Assembly: GCA_041565275.1 (NCBI GenBank)
Contig: JBFGVE010000014.1
Coordinates: 1 to 34,022 of the forward strand
Direction of reading: 5' to 3'
Source: CAWUKT01 sp041565275
GTDB taxonomy: Bacteria; Bacteroidota; Bacteroidia; J057; JADKCL01
DNA: 34,022 nt
The notes beneath the pieces are model-generated. The model had not been told where the DNA came from, made no database searches, and saw only the letters and a list, made by a program, of their open reading frames with translations. Every line of letters begins with the position of its first letter. The stretch's first letter is position 1. The translations under genes were made by a program, and so were the position numbers. Below are positions 7,466 through 16,629 of this stretch, piece after piece.

Positions 7466-10400
7466 CCTTGTTTTTCTTGTCGTTTCACTTTCCGTTCCTG
7501 CCACATGCTGTAGAGTACGGGAATCACAAAAAGTGTTACTATCGAAACTGTCATTCCGCCAAATGATGGAATCGCCATCGGTACCATAATGTCCGAACCC
7601 CTTCCGGTAGAAGTAAGTATAGGGATCAGCGCCAATATCGTAGTGGCAGAGGTCATGAGACAAGGGCGTATTCTTCTGCTTCCGGCAATTACAACGGCAT
7701 CCCTTACTTGTTGAATTGTCCCGGGATTTCTCTCGCTGAAAATTTGTTTCAGATAAGTACTCATAACCACACCGTCATCATCCACAATTCCAAACAGGGC
7801 AATGAAGCCCACCCACACCGCAACGCTCAAGTTCACCACATCCATTTGGAAAAGGTCACGCAGGTTCGCACCGAAAACGGTAAAATCCATGAACCAATCC
7901 TGCCCATAGAGCCACATCATTATGAACCCACCACTGAAAGCAATGACGAGGTTGGTGAAAATCATGGATGTCATGACAACCGATTTCAACTGGAAATACA
8001 GGATTATGAAAATGAGTACCAGTGCCACGGGAATCAAAATTGCCAACCGCTTTTCTGCCCGTACCTGATTTTCGTAGGTGCCTGAGAACTCAAAGCTCAC
8101 ACCTGCAGGAATACGCAATTTGCCTGCGGCTATCAACCGGTCGATCTTTTTCCGTGCATTTTCTACCACATCCACTTCCGCCCAATCATCCAGCTTGTCG
8201 AACAACACATAGCCCTGCAAATAAGTATTTTCACTCTTGATGACCTGCGGTCCCTGTACATAGGTAATGGCCGCCACTTCACCCAAGGGTATTTGCGTGC
8301 CATTCGCGGCAGGGATCAATATCCTCTCGATCATCGAAGGGTCATCACGCAGTTCACGGGCGTAGCGCACCCGAACGGGATAACGCTCTCTTCCTTCAAC
8401 GGTCACCGTACTGGTCATTCCGCCAATGGAAACCTCAATGTAGTGTTGTACGGTTTGGATCGTCAACCCGTATCGAGCAAGCGCTTTGCGGTCAAGGTCA
8501 ATTTCGAGATAGGGTTTGCCTACAATTCGGTCCGCAAAAACCACTTGTTTCTTCACCCCCAAAACCTCCATCAGTATAGCTTCCAGTTCATATCCGAAGG
8601 CCTCAATCGTGTCCAGACTCGGCCCTTTTATCTTGATGCCTAGGGGTGCTCGCATCCCTGTCTGCAGCATCACGAGCCGTGTTTCAATGGGTTGAAGTTT
8701 GGGGGCGGAAGTAACACCGGGTAACTGCACTTTGGCTATCTCGTTCCAGATGTCGTCAGGCGATCGAATATGCGGACGCCAGTTGCGGAAATACTTTCCA
8801 TTTTTATCAGGAATCAGTTTACCCTGTGTGTCGCGCTCATGTTTGCCATCGACATCCACCTTAAACCGCAGGCGGTTGCCATCCTCATCTGTAATGTATT
8901 CGGGTTTATAGTTGATGATATTCTCGAACATGGAAATGGGTGCAGGGTCTAATGCGCTTTCCACACGCCCAAACTTCCCGACCACCGACTCTACTTCGGG
9001 AATAGCGCTAACCGACATGTCCAGTCGTGCTACCAGGTCACGATTCTCCTCAATGCCGGAGTGTGACATGGAAGTGGGCATAAGCAAAAAGCTGCCCTCA
9101 TCCAACGAAGGCATGAATTCCTCTCCTGTTCCCGGGAATACTTCGTGTATCGCTAGTACAATTCGGTTCGCCTGCACCTCCTCATCGGTCAGTCCGAAAA
9201 TTCCTTTCACCCCCTGCCAACTGAACAACCCCCAGATGACAATAATTGCAGGCATGCTCAGGAACTTCCATTTGTTCGCCAAACACCAGCGCAAGATACT
9301 TTCATAATAACGGATGATGAATCCAAAGAACCCGACGACCACTGCAATGAACAGCGTAACAAACAGGAAATTGACGAACGTGCTTCGCTCAGGGCCGAGT
9401 GGCATCCAATGATGTGAGAGCAGCCATGCCACTACCAGTGCATAAACGCCAATTTCTATGGTATTGCTGTGTTTTTTCAGTGCAGGAATAATACCCTGTG
9501 CCAGCAAACCCGTTACTCCTACTGCAATCAATAGCAACCCTGCCCAAGGCAAGGTGAACAAGAACACTACCCCTGAAGCGATCACCGCTCCGTTCAATAA
9601 CTTGCGGATGATGCCCTTTGAAGGTCTGATAGAAAACAGCCAATACGCAAATGGCGGCAATAATGTGATGGCCACAATGATGGAGGCTACCAACGCAAAG
9701 GTCTTGGTGTAGGCCAGCGGACCGAATAGCTTCCCTTCCGCTCCTTCCATCGCAAATACAGGCAGGAAACTCACGATGGTACTCACCACTGCAGTCAGCA
9801 CGGCAGAGGCCACTTCACATGTGGCCGTGTATATGGTTTCGAGTAAGTTCGCATCAGGCCCTGACCGTTCCATGTGCCGTAGCATGTTTTCAGAAAGAAC
9901 AATTCCCATGTCCGCAATGGTTCCGATGGCAATGCCAATACCACTTAGGGCAACGATGTTGGCATCCACGCCCAAATAGCGCATGGCGATAAAACTGGTA
10001 AGCACTGTCAGCGGAATGAGTGCAGAGATGAGCATTGAAGCCCGCAAATTCATGACCATCAGCAGGATAACGATTATGGTGATCATGATTTCCTCAAACA
10101 GAGCATCTTCCAATGTGCCCAGTGTTTCTCTGATGAGTGCTGTGCGGTCATAGAATGGCACAATTGTTACTTTGCTCACCGACCCGTTATCCAGCACCTT
10201 CTTGGGCAAGCCAGAAGCGATTTGCTCAACTTGGTCCTTCACATTATTGATGACAGCAAGGGGATTGGCACCATGGCGTGCAACCACTACACCACCCACA
10301 GCTTCCGCACCGCCTTTATCCAAACCACCCCTCCTTGGGGCAGGACCCAAGGACACAACTGCCACATCCTTGATGCGGATCGGTACATTTTCCCGAACAG

Positions 10401-11199
10401 CCACAACACTTTCCTCCAGGTCACTGATGCTTTTCACATAACCCAATCCCCTAACCAAATATTCCACACGGTTTATCTCGATCGTTTTGGCGCCTACATC
10501 AATATTGCTGTTCTTAATAGCCATCGTCACTTGTGGTAGGGTGATGTTGTGTGCCTTCATCGCAGCCGGGTCAACGTCCACTTGGTATTCCTTCACGAAA
10601 CCGCCAATGGAAGCCACTTCCGAAACCCCTTCAACGGAAGCCAGTCTGTATTTCACCGTATAATCCTGGATACTGCGTAATTCCTGCGGATCCCAACCAC
10701 CTGCAGGGTTGCCATCTTTATCACGGCCCTCCAACGTGTACCAAAAGACCTGCCCTAATGCTGTTGCATCCGGCCCAAGAGTGGGTTGCACACCTTTCGG
10801 TAAAGTACCCGATGGCAACGAATTAAGTTTCTCTAAAATCCGTGAACGGCTCCAGTAGAAATCAACATCTTCCTTAAAAATGATGTAGACGCTTGAAAAA
10901 CCAAACATAGATGAACTTCGAATGGTCTTCACACCCGGAACACCCAGCAGTGCAGTGGTCAACGGATAAGTTATTTGGTCCTCTACATCCTGTGGAGAGC
11001 GCCCCATCCACTTGGTAAAAACGATTTGCTGATTCTCACCAATGTCAGGAATAGCATCTACTGCCACTGGGTCTCTCGGGAACCAGTCGCTTTTCCAGTT
11101 GAAAGGCGCGACTGCAATGCCCCACCCAGCTAACAACACCAACAGCATAACAGCTACCAGCCTGTTCTCCAGGAAAAACCGAATGACTTTGTTCAGCAT
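7462..11199 (-). CDS. CusA/CzcA-type heavy-metal RND efflux pump
   Basis: A 1245-residue inner-membrane proton-driven pump. I chose ATG 11199 (MLNKVIRFFLENRL), the typical family N-terminus; it overlaps the regulator stop by 7 bases. The sequence starts with TM1, then a periplasmic porter domain (WMGRSPQDVEDQITYPL, SSMFGFSSVYIIF). The TM4 region has IGIAIGTIADMGIVLSENML, with the Asp expected in proton relay of heavy-metal RND pumps. A second porter half follows, then a C-terminal TM bundle with GIVDDDGVVMSTYLKQ and SATTILALIPILTSTGRGSDIM. It is longer than E. coli CusA (about 1047) because of extra TM and loop material at about 570-650 and a polar periplasmic insertion. Metal specificity (Cu/Ag versus Co/Zn/Cd) is not settled by sequence alone. 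Confidence 0.93.
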   Translation of the reverse strand: MLNKVIRFFLENRLVAVMLLVLLAGWGIAVAPFNWKSDWFPRDPVAVDAIPDIGENQQIVFTKWMGRSPQDVEDQITYPLTTALLGVPGVKTIRSSSMFGFSSVYIIFKEDVDFYWSRSRILEKLNSLPSGTLPKGVQPTLGPDATALGQVFWYTLEGRDKDGNPAGGWDPQELRSIQDYTVKYRLASVEGVSEVASIGGFVKEYQVDVDPAAMKAHNITLPQVTMAIKNSNIDVGAKTIEINRVEYLVRGLGYVKSISDLEESVVAVRENVPIRIKDVAVVSLGPAPRRGGLDKGGAEAVGGVVVARHGANPLAVINNVKDQVEQIASGLPKKVLDNGSVSKVTIVPFYDRTALIRETLGTLEDALFEEIMITIIVILLMVMNLRASMLISALIPLTVLTSFIAMRYLGVDANIVALSGIGIAIGTIADMGIVLSENMLRHMERSGPDANLLETIYTATCEVASAVLTAVVSTIVSFLPVFAMEGAEGKLFGPLAYTKTFALVASIIVAITLLPPFAYWLFSIRPSKGIIRKLLNGAVIASGVVFLFTLPWAGLLLIAVGVTGLLAQGIIPALKKHSNTIEIGVYALVVAWLLSHHWMPLGPERSTFVNFLFVTLFIAVVVGFFGFIIRYYESILRWCLANKWKFLSMPAIIVIWGLFSWQGVKGIFGLTDEEVQANRIVLAIHEVFPGTGEEFMPSLDEGSFLLMPTSMSHSGIEENRDLVARLDMSVSAIPEVESVVGKFGRVESALDPAPISMFENIINYKPEYITDEDGNRLRFKVDVDGKHERDTQGKLIPDKNGKYFRNWRPHIRSPDDIWNEIAKVQLPGVTSAPKLQPIETRLVMLQTGMRAPLGIKIKGPSLDTIEAFGYELEAILMEVLGVKKQVVFADRIVGKPYLEIDLDRKALARYGLTIQTVQHYIEVSIGGMTSTVTVEGRERYPVRVRYARELRDDPSMIERILIPAANGTQIPLGEVAAITYVQGPQVIKSENTYLQGYVLFDKLDDWAEVDVVENARKKIDRLIAAGKLRIPAGVSFEFSGTYENQVRAEKRLAILIPVALVLIFIILYFQLKSVVMTSMIFTNLVIAFSGGFIMMWLYGQDWFMDFTVFGANLRDLFQMDVVNLSVAVWVGFIALFGIVDDDGVVMSTYLKQIFSERNPGTIQQVRDAVVIAGSRRIRPCLMTSATTILALIPILTSTGRGSDIMVPMAIPSFGGMTVSIVTLFVIPVLYSMWQERKVKRQEKQG

Positions 11200-11498
11200 A
11201 CGTGAAGTGTTTGCAGGATAGAAATCAAACAATCATCATCGGCACAACAGATACAGTAATATGTGTTTCTAGCTGTTCGCTCACGCCTTGATAAACCGCT
11301 GCGCTTCAGTATCACCAAATGATGGGAAGCAACGGACTGTTCACTACCGGGCATTTCGTAAATACTCTTCACCGTCAGCTTCTCACAGCCGCAATTACAG
11401 AAGTTTCGAAATATGGCCAACCTAAGAGGCTGCGCCACAGCCTTGTAAATAGAAAACTGTTGCTCCAATTGTTTCAATTCATTCCTAGAAACATGCAT
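11193..11498 (-). CDS. ArsR/SmtB-family metal-responsive repressor
   Basis: A 101-residue winged-helix regulator, first gene of the efflux operon. The start is taken at ATG 11498 (MHVSRNELK); a TTG 21 bases upstream is less likely. The helix-turn-helix is around LTVKSIYEMPGSEQSVASHHLVILKRSGL, with a wing at SRRERTARNTYYCIC. Possible metal ligands are CNCGC near the N-terminus and CICCADDDC plus HVC at the C-terminus, a rich thiol set consistent with sensing soft metals. ArsR proteins typically repress their own operon and release DNA on metal binding, so it probably controls the pump genes it overlaps. The exact metal is unknown. Confidence 0.88.
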   Translation of the reverse strand: MHVSRNELKQLEQQFSIYKAVAQPLRLAIFRNFCNCGCEKLTVKSIYEMPGSEQSVASHHLVILKRSGLSRRERTARNTYYCICCADDDCLISILQTLHVC

Positions 11499-11580
11499 TA
11501 TACTGATTTTGTGATACAAGCATCAAGATAGCTAGATAGAGGATATAAAGGTTTTTTCCTAAATCACCTTGTGAAATTGT

Positions 11581-11588
11581 TATATTTG
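11581..11588 (+). promoter_or_regulatory. Possible -7 element TATATTTG upstream of the WecA-like gene
   Basis: TATATTTG fits the Bacteroidetes TAnnTTTG consensus, but the GTG start at 11594 is only 6 bases further and I see no clear -33 TTTG at the right distance. If real, the mRNA would be almost leaderless. The spacer 11499-11593 also has to hold the divergent arsR promoter. Confidence 0.25.
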
Positions 11589-11593
11589 AGGCA

Positions 11594-12760
11594 GTGAAAG
11601 ATTCTATTACTCTGGGTACGTTTCTGCTTATTGCCTCCGGGCTTTTTTCATTTACAGTCAACAAAATTCTGTATAAATTCTCTCGCAAACTGCGGGCTTA
11701 CAGTCAGAGGAATGAAAATGGTGCACGCTGGGCCACATCAAAGCCGACGATTGGAGGTATTTCTTTCTTCATGACCTTTGTACTCGCTTCTTTGGGTTTT
11801 TACATGACCCAGGATATAGGAGGTGAGCAGGCCAAAGAATTTTTAGGGCTCTTCATTGTCGTGACACTCGGATTTCTCATCGGTTTACAGGATGATGCTT
11901 ACAATACGCGTCCTCTGCTGAAGTTCATGGGACAGGTTATTTGTGCAGTAATTCTGATCATATTTGGGATTCACATCAACTTGACCGGGGTTTCAGGGCT
12001 GGATTACTTTCTGACTGTTTTCTGGGTGGTCGGGATTATGAACAGTATCAACCTCTTGGACAATATGGATGGAGTGACGGCAACTGTTTCTCTTACCATC
12101 TGTACTTCCACATTGGTGTTGATGGGGCTACACCAGGTAGGCTCTGAGTTTAATCTCCTTCTTTTTACCATGATTGCTTTAATAGGTTCCTTCCTCGGAT
12201 TTTTGATGATGAATTGGAAACCATCAAAAATTTATATGGGAGATACTGGTAGTCAGTTCCTGGGAGCTTTCTTTGCATTTATTGGGATCAAGTTTTTCTG
12301 GAATATCCATGAAATCAATCCTTCTGCGAATGGTAGCATGAGCATCATTTCGCCGATCATGGTCTTCCTGGTGCCACTCATGGACACCTCATTTGTTGTG
12401 ATTTCCAGGCTTTCCAAGGGGAACTCTCCCTTTGTCGGAGGAAAAGACCATCTCACGCATAACTTAAATTATCTTGGTGTACCAGAAGGATGGGTGGCGA
12501 TCATACTCGGTCTGGTGGGGCTTGTTTCTGGCTTTCTCGTTATATTCAGCGTTCGCTATGTGGCATTCTGGAGTCTTAATCATACCCTTCTTTTTGTATT
12601 TTATGTGGTGATCTCTTTTGGGATATTCTTCTCTCTTTTCAAGCGGGGGGAGCACTTGGGATATGTCATTCAGCGCTTTCACCGCACACTTAACCGCCAT
12701 GCTAAGGAAAAACAGAAAGCTATTAGCAAATCTCAGGTCAAGGAAAAACAGCATTCCTAG
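11594..12760 (+). CDS. WecA/MraY-like undecaprenyl-phosphate sugar-1-phosphate transferase
   Basis: A 388-residue polytopic enzyme of glycosyltransferase family 4 (MraY/WecA type). It transfers a sugar-1-phosphate (commonly GlcNAc-1-P) from a UDP-sugar to undecaprenyl phosphate, the first step of many surface polysaccharides. Landmarks in order: KPTIGGISFF, LQDDAYNTRPLLKF (Asp pair), INLLDNMDG, KIYMGDTGSQFLG and GGKDHLTHNL (the His-motif region). About ten hydrophobic segments are visible. The start is GTG 11594 after TTTGAGG. The stop abuts the ATG of the next glycosyltransferase with no gap, so the two are translated together. Family confident; the sugar is unknown. Confidence 0.9.
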   Translation: MKDSITLGTFLLIASGLFSFTVNKILYKFSRKLRAYSQRNENGARWATSKPTIGGISFFMTFVLASLGFYMTQDIGGEQAKEFLGLFIVVTLGFLIGLQDDAYNTRPLLKFMGQVICAVILIIFGIHINLTGVSGLDYFLTVFWVVGIMNSINLLDNMDGVTATVSLTICTSTLVLMGLHQVGSEFNLLLFTMIALIGSFLGFLMMNWKPSKIYMGDTGSQFLGAFFAFIGIKFFWNIHEINPSANGSMSIISPIMVFLVPLMDTSFVVISRLSKGNSPFVGGKDHLTHNLNYLGVPEGWVAIILGLVGLVSGFLVIFSVRYVAFWSLNHTLLFVFYVVISFGIFFSLFKRGEHLGYVIQRFHRTLNRHAKEKQKAISKSQVKEKQHS

Positions 12761-13996
12761 ATGCGAATTCTTTATCTGCACCAATACTTTTGCCCTCCCG
12801 GCGGAAGCGGCAATAACCGTTCTTACGAACTGGCACGTGCCTGGGTAAGAGCTGGTCATGAAATAACAATTCTGACTTCTCCCGCTTATTTTCCGCCTAC
12901 CTACCAGCAAGATAGACCCGTTCATGAATTTGATCTTGATGGTATCAAAGTGGTGGTCCTTAAAGTCGCTTACGCGCATGAGATGGACTTTATGGAAAGA
13001 ATTAGTGCTTGGCTTCGTTTTTTTTGGATGGCCCGCAAACGAATGTGGAAATGGACGAACGTTGACCTGGTCTATGCTTCATCCACACCGCTTACGGTTG
13101 GCGAACTGGGCCGTATTATTCATCGCCGCAAAGCAATACCCTTTGTATTCGAAACTGTAGATGTTTGGCCCGATGTTCCGATCGGGATGGGAATCTTGAA
13201 GAACCGAATGTTGATCTGGTATATCCGACAGCGTACCAACCGCATTTACCGGGAGGCTGCAGCTGTAATTACACTCTCTGAAGGAATGCGTAACCAAGTT
13301 CTGTCTAGTGGTGTTCCTCCCTCTAAAGTACATGTTATTCACAATGGAACTGACCCACTTAGGTTCCCTTATGTCGAACGACCCTCCAGGCCTAAGATAC
13401 TGGTAATCTATACAGGTACGGTGGGCATCGCCAATGGCTTGGACCAATTGGTAGATGCAGCGGAGGCTGTGGCCCAGCAAGGTAGAGAAGACATATGTTT
13501 TCTGGTTGTAGGAGAAGGTAACGACCTGGACCGGGTGTTGAGCTATGCAAATTCTAAAAAACTGACCAATCTTACTTTCCGGAAAAAAGTCCCCAAGGAG
13601 GAAGTTTCTGATCTCCTCGCCAGTGCCGACATAGGCTGTGTTTGTTTTGCTCCTTTTTCTGTCCTGGAAGCCAACAGTGCCAATAAATTCTATGATTACC
13701 TGTCAACAGGACTGCCTGTTGTTCTGAACTACCAAGGATGGCAGGCAGATTATCTAGCCAAGTACGGAGGAGGCCTGAGCTCGAAACAGGGAGATTTTTC
13801 GAAATGGATCCAAAATATCATTCGATTCGCAGACGATCAGGATTATAGGAAAGCTGAAGGAAAGAAAGGAAGAAAACTGATCGAAATGTATTTTGACCGC
13901 CGGAAGTTATCTGAGCGCATACTGGAGTTATTTAGCACGATCCTTGAACAGTCGGATACAAAACCCTCCCGGTCAAACGCTCACAACCGCGGCTAA
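12761..13996 (+). CDS. GT4 family glycosyltransferase (WbuB-like)
   Basis: A 411-residue GT-B fold enzyme. The N-terminal domain begins MRILYLHQYFCPPGGSGNNRSYELAR, the usual acceptor-side Rossmann start with a glycine-rich loop. The second domain has VHVIHNGTDPLRFP, VIYTGTVGIANGLDQLVDA, FLVVGEGNDLDRV and the donor-binding stretch EANSANKFYDYLSTGLPVV. This pattern matches GT4 transferases that add the second sugar (WbuB, WcaI type) after a WecA-like step. That fits its fusion-tight position directly after such a gene. It acts at the cytoplasmic face. Donor and acceptor sugars cannot be read from sequence. Confidence 0.88.
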   Translation: MRILYLHQYFCPPGGSGNNRSYELARAWVRAGHEITILTSPAYFPPTYQQDRPVHEFDLDGIKVVVLKVAYAHEMDFMERISAWLRFFWMARKRMWKWTNVDLVYASSTPLTVGELGRIIHRRKAIPFVFETVDVWPDVPIGMGILKNRMLIWYIRQRTNRIYREAAAVITLSEGMRNQVLSSGVPPSKVHVIHNGTDPLRFPYVERPSRPKILVIYTGTVGIANGLDQLVDAAEAVAQQGREDICFLVVGEGNDLDRVLSYANSKKLTNLTFRKKVPKEEVSDLLASADIGCVCFAPFSVLEANSANKFYDYLSTGLPVVLNYQGWQADYLAKYGGGLSSKQGDFSKWIQNIIRFADDQDYRKAEGKKGRKLIEMYFDRRKLSERILELFSTILEQSDTKPSRSNAHNRG

Positions 13997-14049
13997 CGAA
14001 CCGTTTGAGTTTCAGGAGATATCTGGCAGATGAAAAAAATAAAACAGAA

Positions 14050-14418
14050 TTACCAGGGATCCTGTAGGTCCTTTGCCGTAAACAGGTGATCCCGCACTTT
14101 AAAGAGAGTTGGTTCTCTGTTTTTTTTGTCAAGTGGATTCTTCCTGGTTATTTGGTAGATCATACCCACTGGAACCAAAATAAGGAAAAAGATGACACTT
14201 AATAGAATGGTGCCATTGACCAAACCTAACCATTCTCCCAATTTGTACCAGGCTAAGGTGATAAATTTTGCTGTGAAGGGCATCAATGAGGCAACAGCTC
14301 CAATCCCAATCCCAATATACAGGAGAACATCAGTTTTGAAGACATAACTCAGACCGATAAATCCAAGTGTAATAACCAGAATGGTACGGAATGGATCTTT
14401 GTTTTGATGTGTCGACAT
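14050..14418 (-). CDS. SxtJ-family small membrane protein
   Basis: A 122-residue protein with hydrophobic segments at about 12-29, 31-50 and 67-88. I set the start at ATG 14418 because the longer frame runs through the preceding DUF5989 gene; only two bases separate that gene's stop from this start. The motif LVPVGMIYQITRKNPLDKK followed by a short polar tail matches the SxtJ-like proteins commonly found beside carbamoyltransferases. The molecular role of SxtJ is not established. Its partners suggest a job in processing or exporting a carbamoylated product, probably a surface glycan here. Confidence 0.82.
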   Translation of the reverse strand: MSTHQNKDPFRTILVITLGFIGLSYVFKTDVLLYIGIGIGAVASLMPFTAKFITLAWYKLGEWLGLVNGTILLSVIFFLILVPVGMIYQITRKNPLDKKNREPTLFKVRDHLFTAKDLQDPW

Positions 14419-14420
14419 GC

Positions 14421-14561
14421 TCAGAAAAGGCTGTAGACAAAGGGAGCGACAGGAGTTGTAGTTCCCAGCACCATGATAACGGCTAAAACAATAAGAACCA
14501 GCAAGATGGGTATTAGAATGAAATTCTTGCGTTCCCAAATGAATCTAAGGATATCTCTCAT
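14421..14561 (-). CDS. DUF5989-family 46-residue membrane protein
   Basis: A 46-codon gene. It begins MRDILRFIWERKNFILIP, has one hydrophobic span and ends TTPVAPFVYSLF. This is the recognisable form of DUF5989 proteins, which usually sit between a carbamoyltransferase and an SxtJ-like gene, exactly as here. It starts 84 bases after the carbamoyltransferase stop and is followed two bases later by SxtJ, so it belongs to the same transcript. Function unknown; likely a membrane partner of the neighbouring proteins. Confidence 0.85.
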   Translation of the reverse strand: MRDILRFIWERKNFILIPILLVLIVLAVIMVLGTTTPVAPFVYSLF

Positions 14562-14645
14562 GAAGGCAATATCTGGATTCGGATTGTGGTAATCAATATT
14601 ACGCTTAACATTTTAAGATGCATCTCACAGATGAAGAGAATTTTG

Positions 14646-16496
14646 CTACTTTAAGCCTGGCTGAGCCATCTTCTCAAATACAAAGTCACCGATTACCAGG
14701 TAATCCATCTCCGTTCGCATGAAGCAGCGGTAAGCATCTTCCGGGGTGCAAACGATGGGCTCTCCCCGTACGTTAAAACTTGTATTTACCATTACTGGAC
14801 AACCTGTGAGCTGGCGAAAGGCATCGATCAAAACCCAGTAACGAAGATTCGTTTCACGATGGACAGTCTGTATACGAGCTGAATAATCTATGTGGGTAAC
14901 AGCGGGAAGGGTTGAGCGCTCAAAATTTAGCTTTTCTTGGAGCGGAAGGTCATGGAAGCCTTCAGGCAGTTGGTTTTGTAAAGCTGATGCTACCGGATGA
15001 GTCAACAACATGTAAGGTGAAGTGCTATTCAAGTCAAAGTTATCTTTGGCATATTCAGCCAATACAGATGGTGCAAAAGGCCGGAAAGATTCCCGGTATT
15101 TGATTTTGAGGTTGAGTTTCCTCTGCATCCCTGGGTTGCGGGGGTCACCGAGGATGCTTCTGTTACCCAAAGCGCGCGGACCAAACTCCATTCGACCCTG
15201 CATCCATCCGACTACAGCTCCGCCTTCAATAACCGCTGCGACTTCGCCCGCAAGTTCTTCAAAGTTTTGGTACTGGGAAGCCACAGCGCCATGGTGCCTT
15301 ATCAACTTTTCCACATCGTATGACGTGAAGGCCGGGCCCAGGTATGAGCCATGCATGGAGTCCTTTGGATTCAAAGTGCTTGGATCACGTTGCTCTCCAC
15401 ACTTACGCTGTTCTCCGTAGAAAATGTGCTTCGCAGCAAGGGCCGCCCCCAACGCACCTCCTGCATCTCCAGCCGCAGGTTGTATAAATATTTGTTCAAA
15501 GACTCTCTCCCGTTCCAATTTGCCATTTGCAACACAATTCAGAGCCACTCCTCCAGATAGGCAGAGACATTTGGATCCGGTCAACCGCTTCGCTTCCCTT
15601 GCCATCCTAATCACCGCTTCCTCGGTCACCTTTTGGATTGCCATGGACAGATCACAATGTACCTGCTCCAATTTTGATTCTTTTTTTCGCCGTGGAAACC
15701 CAAAAAGGGACTCCCATTTACGGTCATTGACCATACGAAGGCTTCTGGCAAAAGAAAACTGCTTTGGATTCAGCCAGACCGATCCATCTTCCTTCAGGGA
15801 AATCAATTCTTTTTTGATCAGATCTATAAACCCTCTTACCCGTTCGCTTTCCGGATTACCATAAGGCGCTAGTCCCATCAATTTGTATTCACCGGAATTA
15901 ACCTTGAAGCCGAGGAAGTAGGTAAATGCTGAATAAAGCAACCCTAAAGAATGAGGGAAATGCATTTCCCGTAACACGGAGATGTCTTTCCCCTTACCGT
16001 GACAAATGGAGGCAGTGGACCATTCACCTACCCCATCAATGGTCAAAATAGCTGCTTCAGTGAAAGGAGAAGGATAGAATGCACTAGCGGCATGACTGAG
16101 ATGGTGTTCAGGAAATAACAGTTTGAGATCGCGTCTACGGTATGGCATAACCTTGCCGAGTTCTTTTCGGATCAGACGCTTCAGGAATAATTTTTCACCC
16201 GTCCATACTGGCATCGCGGCGATAAACGAACGCAAGCCCCGAGGCGAAAAACCATAATAACTTTCAAGGAGCCGTTCAAACTTTAGGAGTGGCTTGTCAT
16301 AGAAAACAACAGAATCCAGGTCATTCAAAGTTGTTCCGGCATGTTCGAGACAATATCGAACCGCATGAATAGGAAACCCAGAATCATGTTTCTTACGTGA
16401 AAATCGTTCCTCCTGAGCTGCGGCAAGTATCTGACCGTCGACCAAAATAGCAGCGGCAGAATCGTGATAGAAAGCAGATATTCCTAAGATTTTCAC
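14646..16496 (-). CDS. NodU/TobZ-family carbamoyltransferase
   Basis: A 616-residue enzyme that uses carbamoyl phosphate and ATP (via carbamoyl-adenylate) to carbamoylate hydroxyls of sugars or natural products. The N-terminal ASKHA-like domain starts MKILGISAFYHDSAAAIL. HHLSHAASAF (131-140) supplies metal-binding His residues; LTIDGVGEWST and CLSGGVALNCVANGKL follow. The C-terminal carbamoyl-transfer domain has GRMEFGPRALGNRSILGDPR and NTSFNVRGEPIVCTPEDA. Length is standard. DUF5989 and SxtJ follow on the same strand. It converges on a WecA-like/GT4 pair, so a carbamoylated surface polysaccharide is a reasonable inference, not proof. Confidence 0.93.
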   Translation of the reverse strand: MKILGISAFYHDSAAAILVDGQILAAAQEERFSRKKHDSGFPIHAVRYCLEHAGTTLNDLDSVVFYDKPLLKFERLLESYYGFSPRGLRSFIAAMPVWTGEKLFLKRLIRKELGKVMPYRRRDLKLLFPEHHLSHAASAFYPSPFTEAAILTIDGVGEWSTASICHGKGKDISVLREMHFPHSLGLLYSAFTYFLGFKVNSGEYKLMGLAPYGNPESERVRGFIDLIKKELISLKEDGSVWLNPKQFSFARSLRMVNDRKWESLFGFPRRKKESKLEQVHCDLSMAIQKVTEEAVIRMAREAKRLTGSKCLCLSGGVALNCVANGKLERERVFEQIFIQPAAGDAGGALGAALAAKHIFYGEQRKCGEQRDPSTLNPKDSMHGSYLGPAFTSYDVEKLIRHHGAVASQYQNFEELAGEVAAVIEGGAVVGWMQGRMEFGPRALGNRSILGDPRNPGMQRKLNLKIKYRESFRPFAPSVLAEYAKDNFDLNSTSPYMLLTHPVASALQNQLPEGFHDLPLQEKLNFERSTLPAVTHIDYSARIQTVHRETNLRYWVLIDAFRQLTGCPVMVNTSFNVRGEPIVCTPEDAYRCFMRTEMDYLVIGDFVFEKMAQPGLK

Positions 16497-16629
16497 GGGG
16501 ATAAATTTAGACGAAAAGATTTTCCTCCGAAAGCTGTTGGAAAAAAACTCAAACAGCCGTAAATTCTATGCCTGATCAGACTTCCTGGTCAGGATGATAT
16601 TATTAGTTCACCTTAAAATACAGAAGTCT

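Noticed and set aside
7466..7663. 66-codon N-terminal extension of the TolC-like gene
   Set aside because: It overlaps the end of the pump gene; the internal ATG at 7465 starts a normal signal peptide and gives an ATGA overlap.
12464..12979. 171-codon minus-strand open frame
   Set aside because: It lies opposite the end of the WecA-like gene and the start of the glycosyltransferase, both strongly supported.
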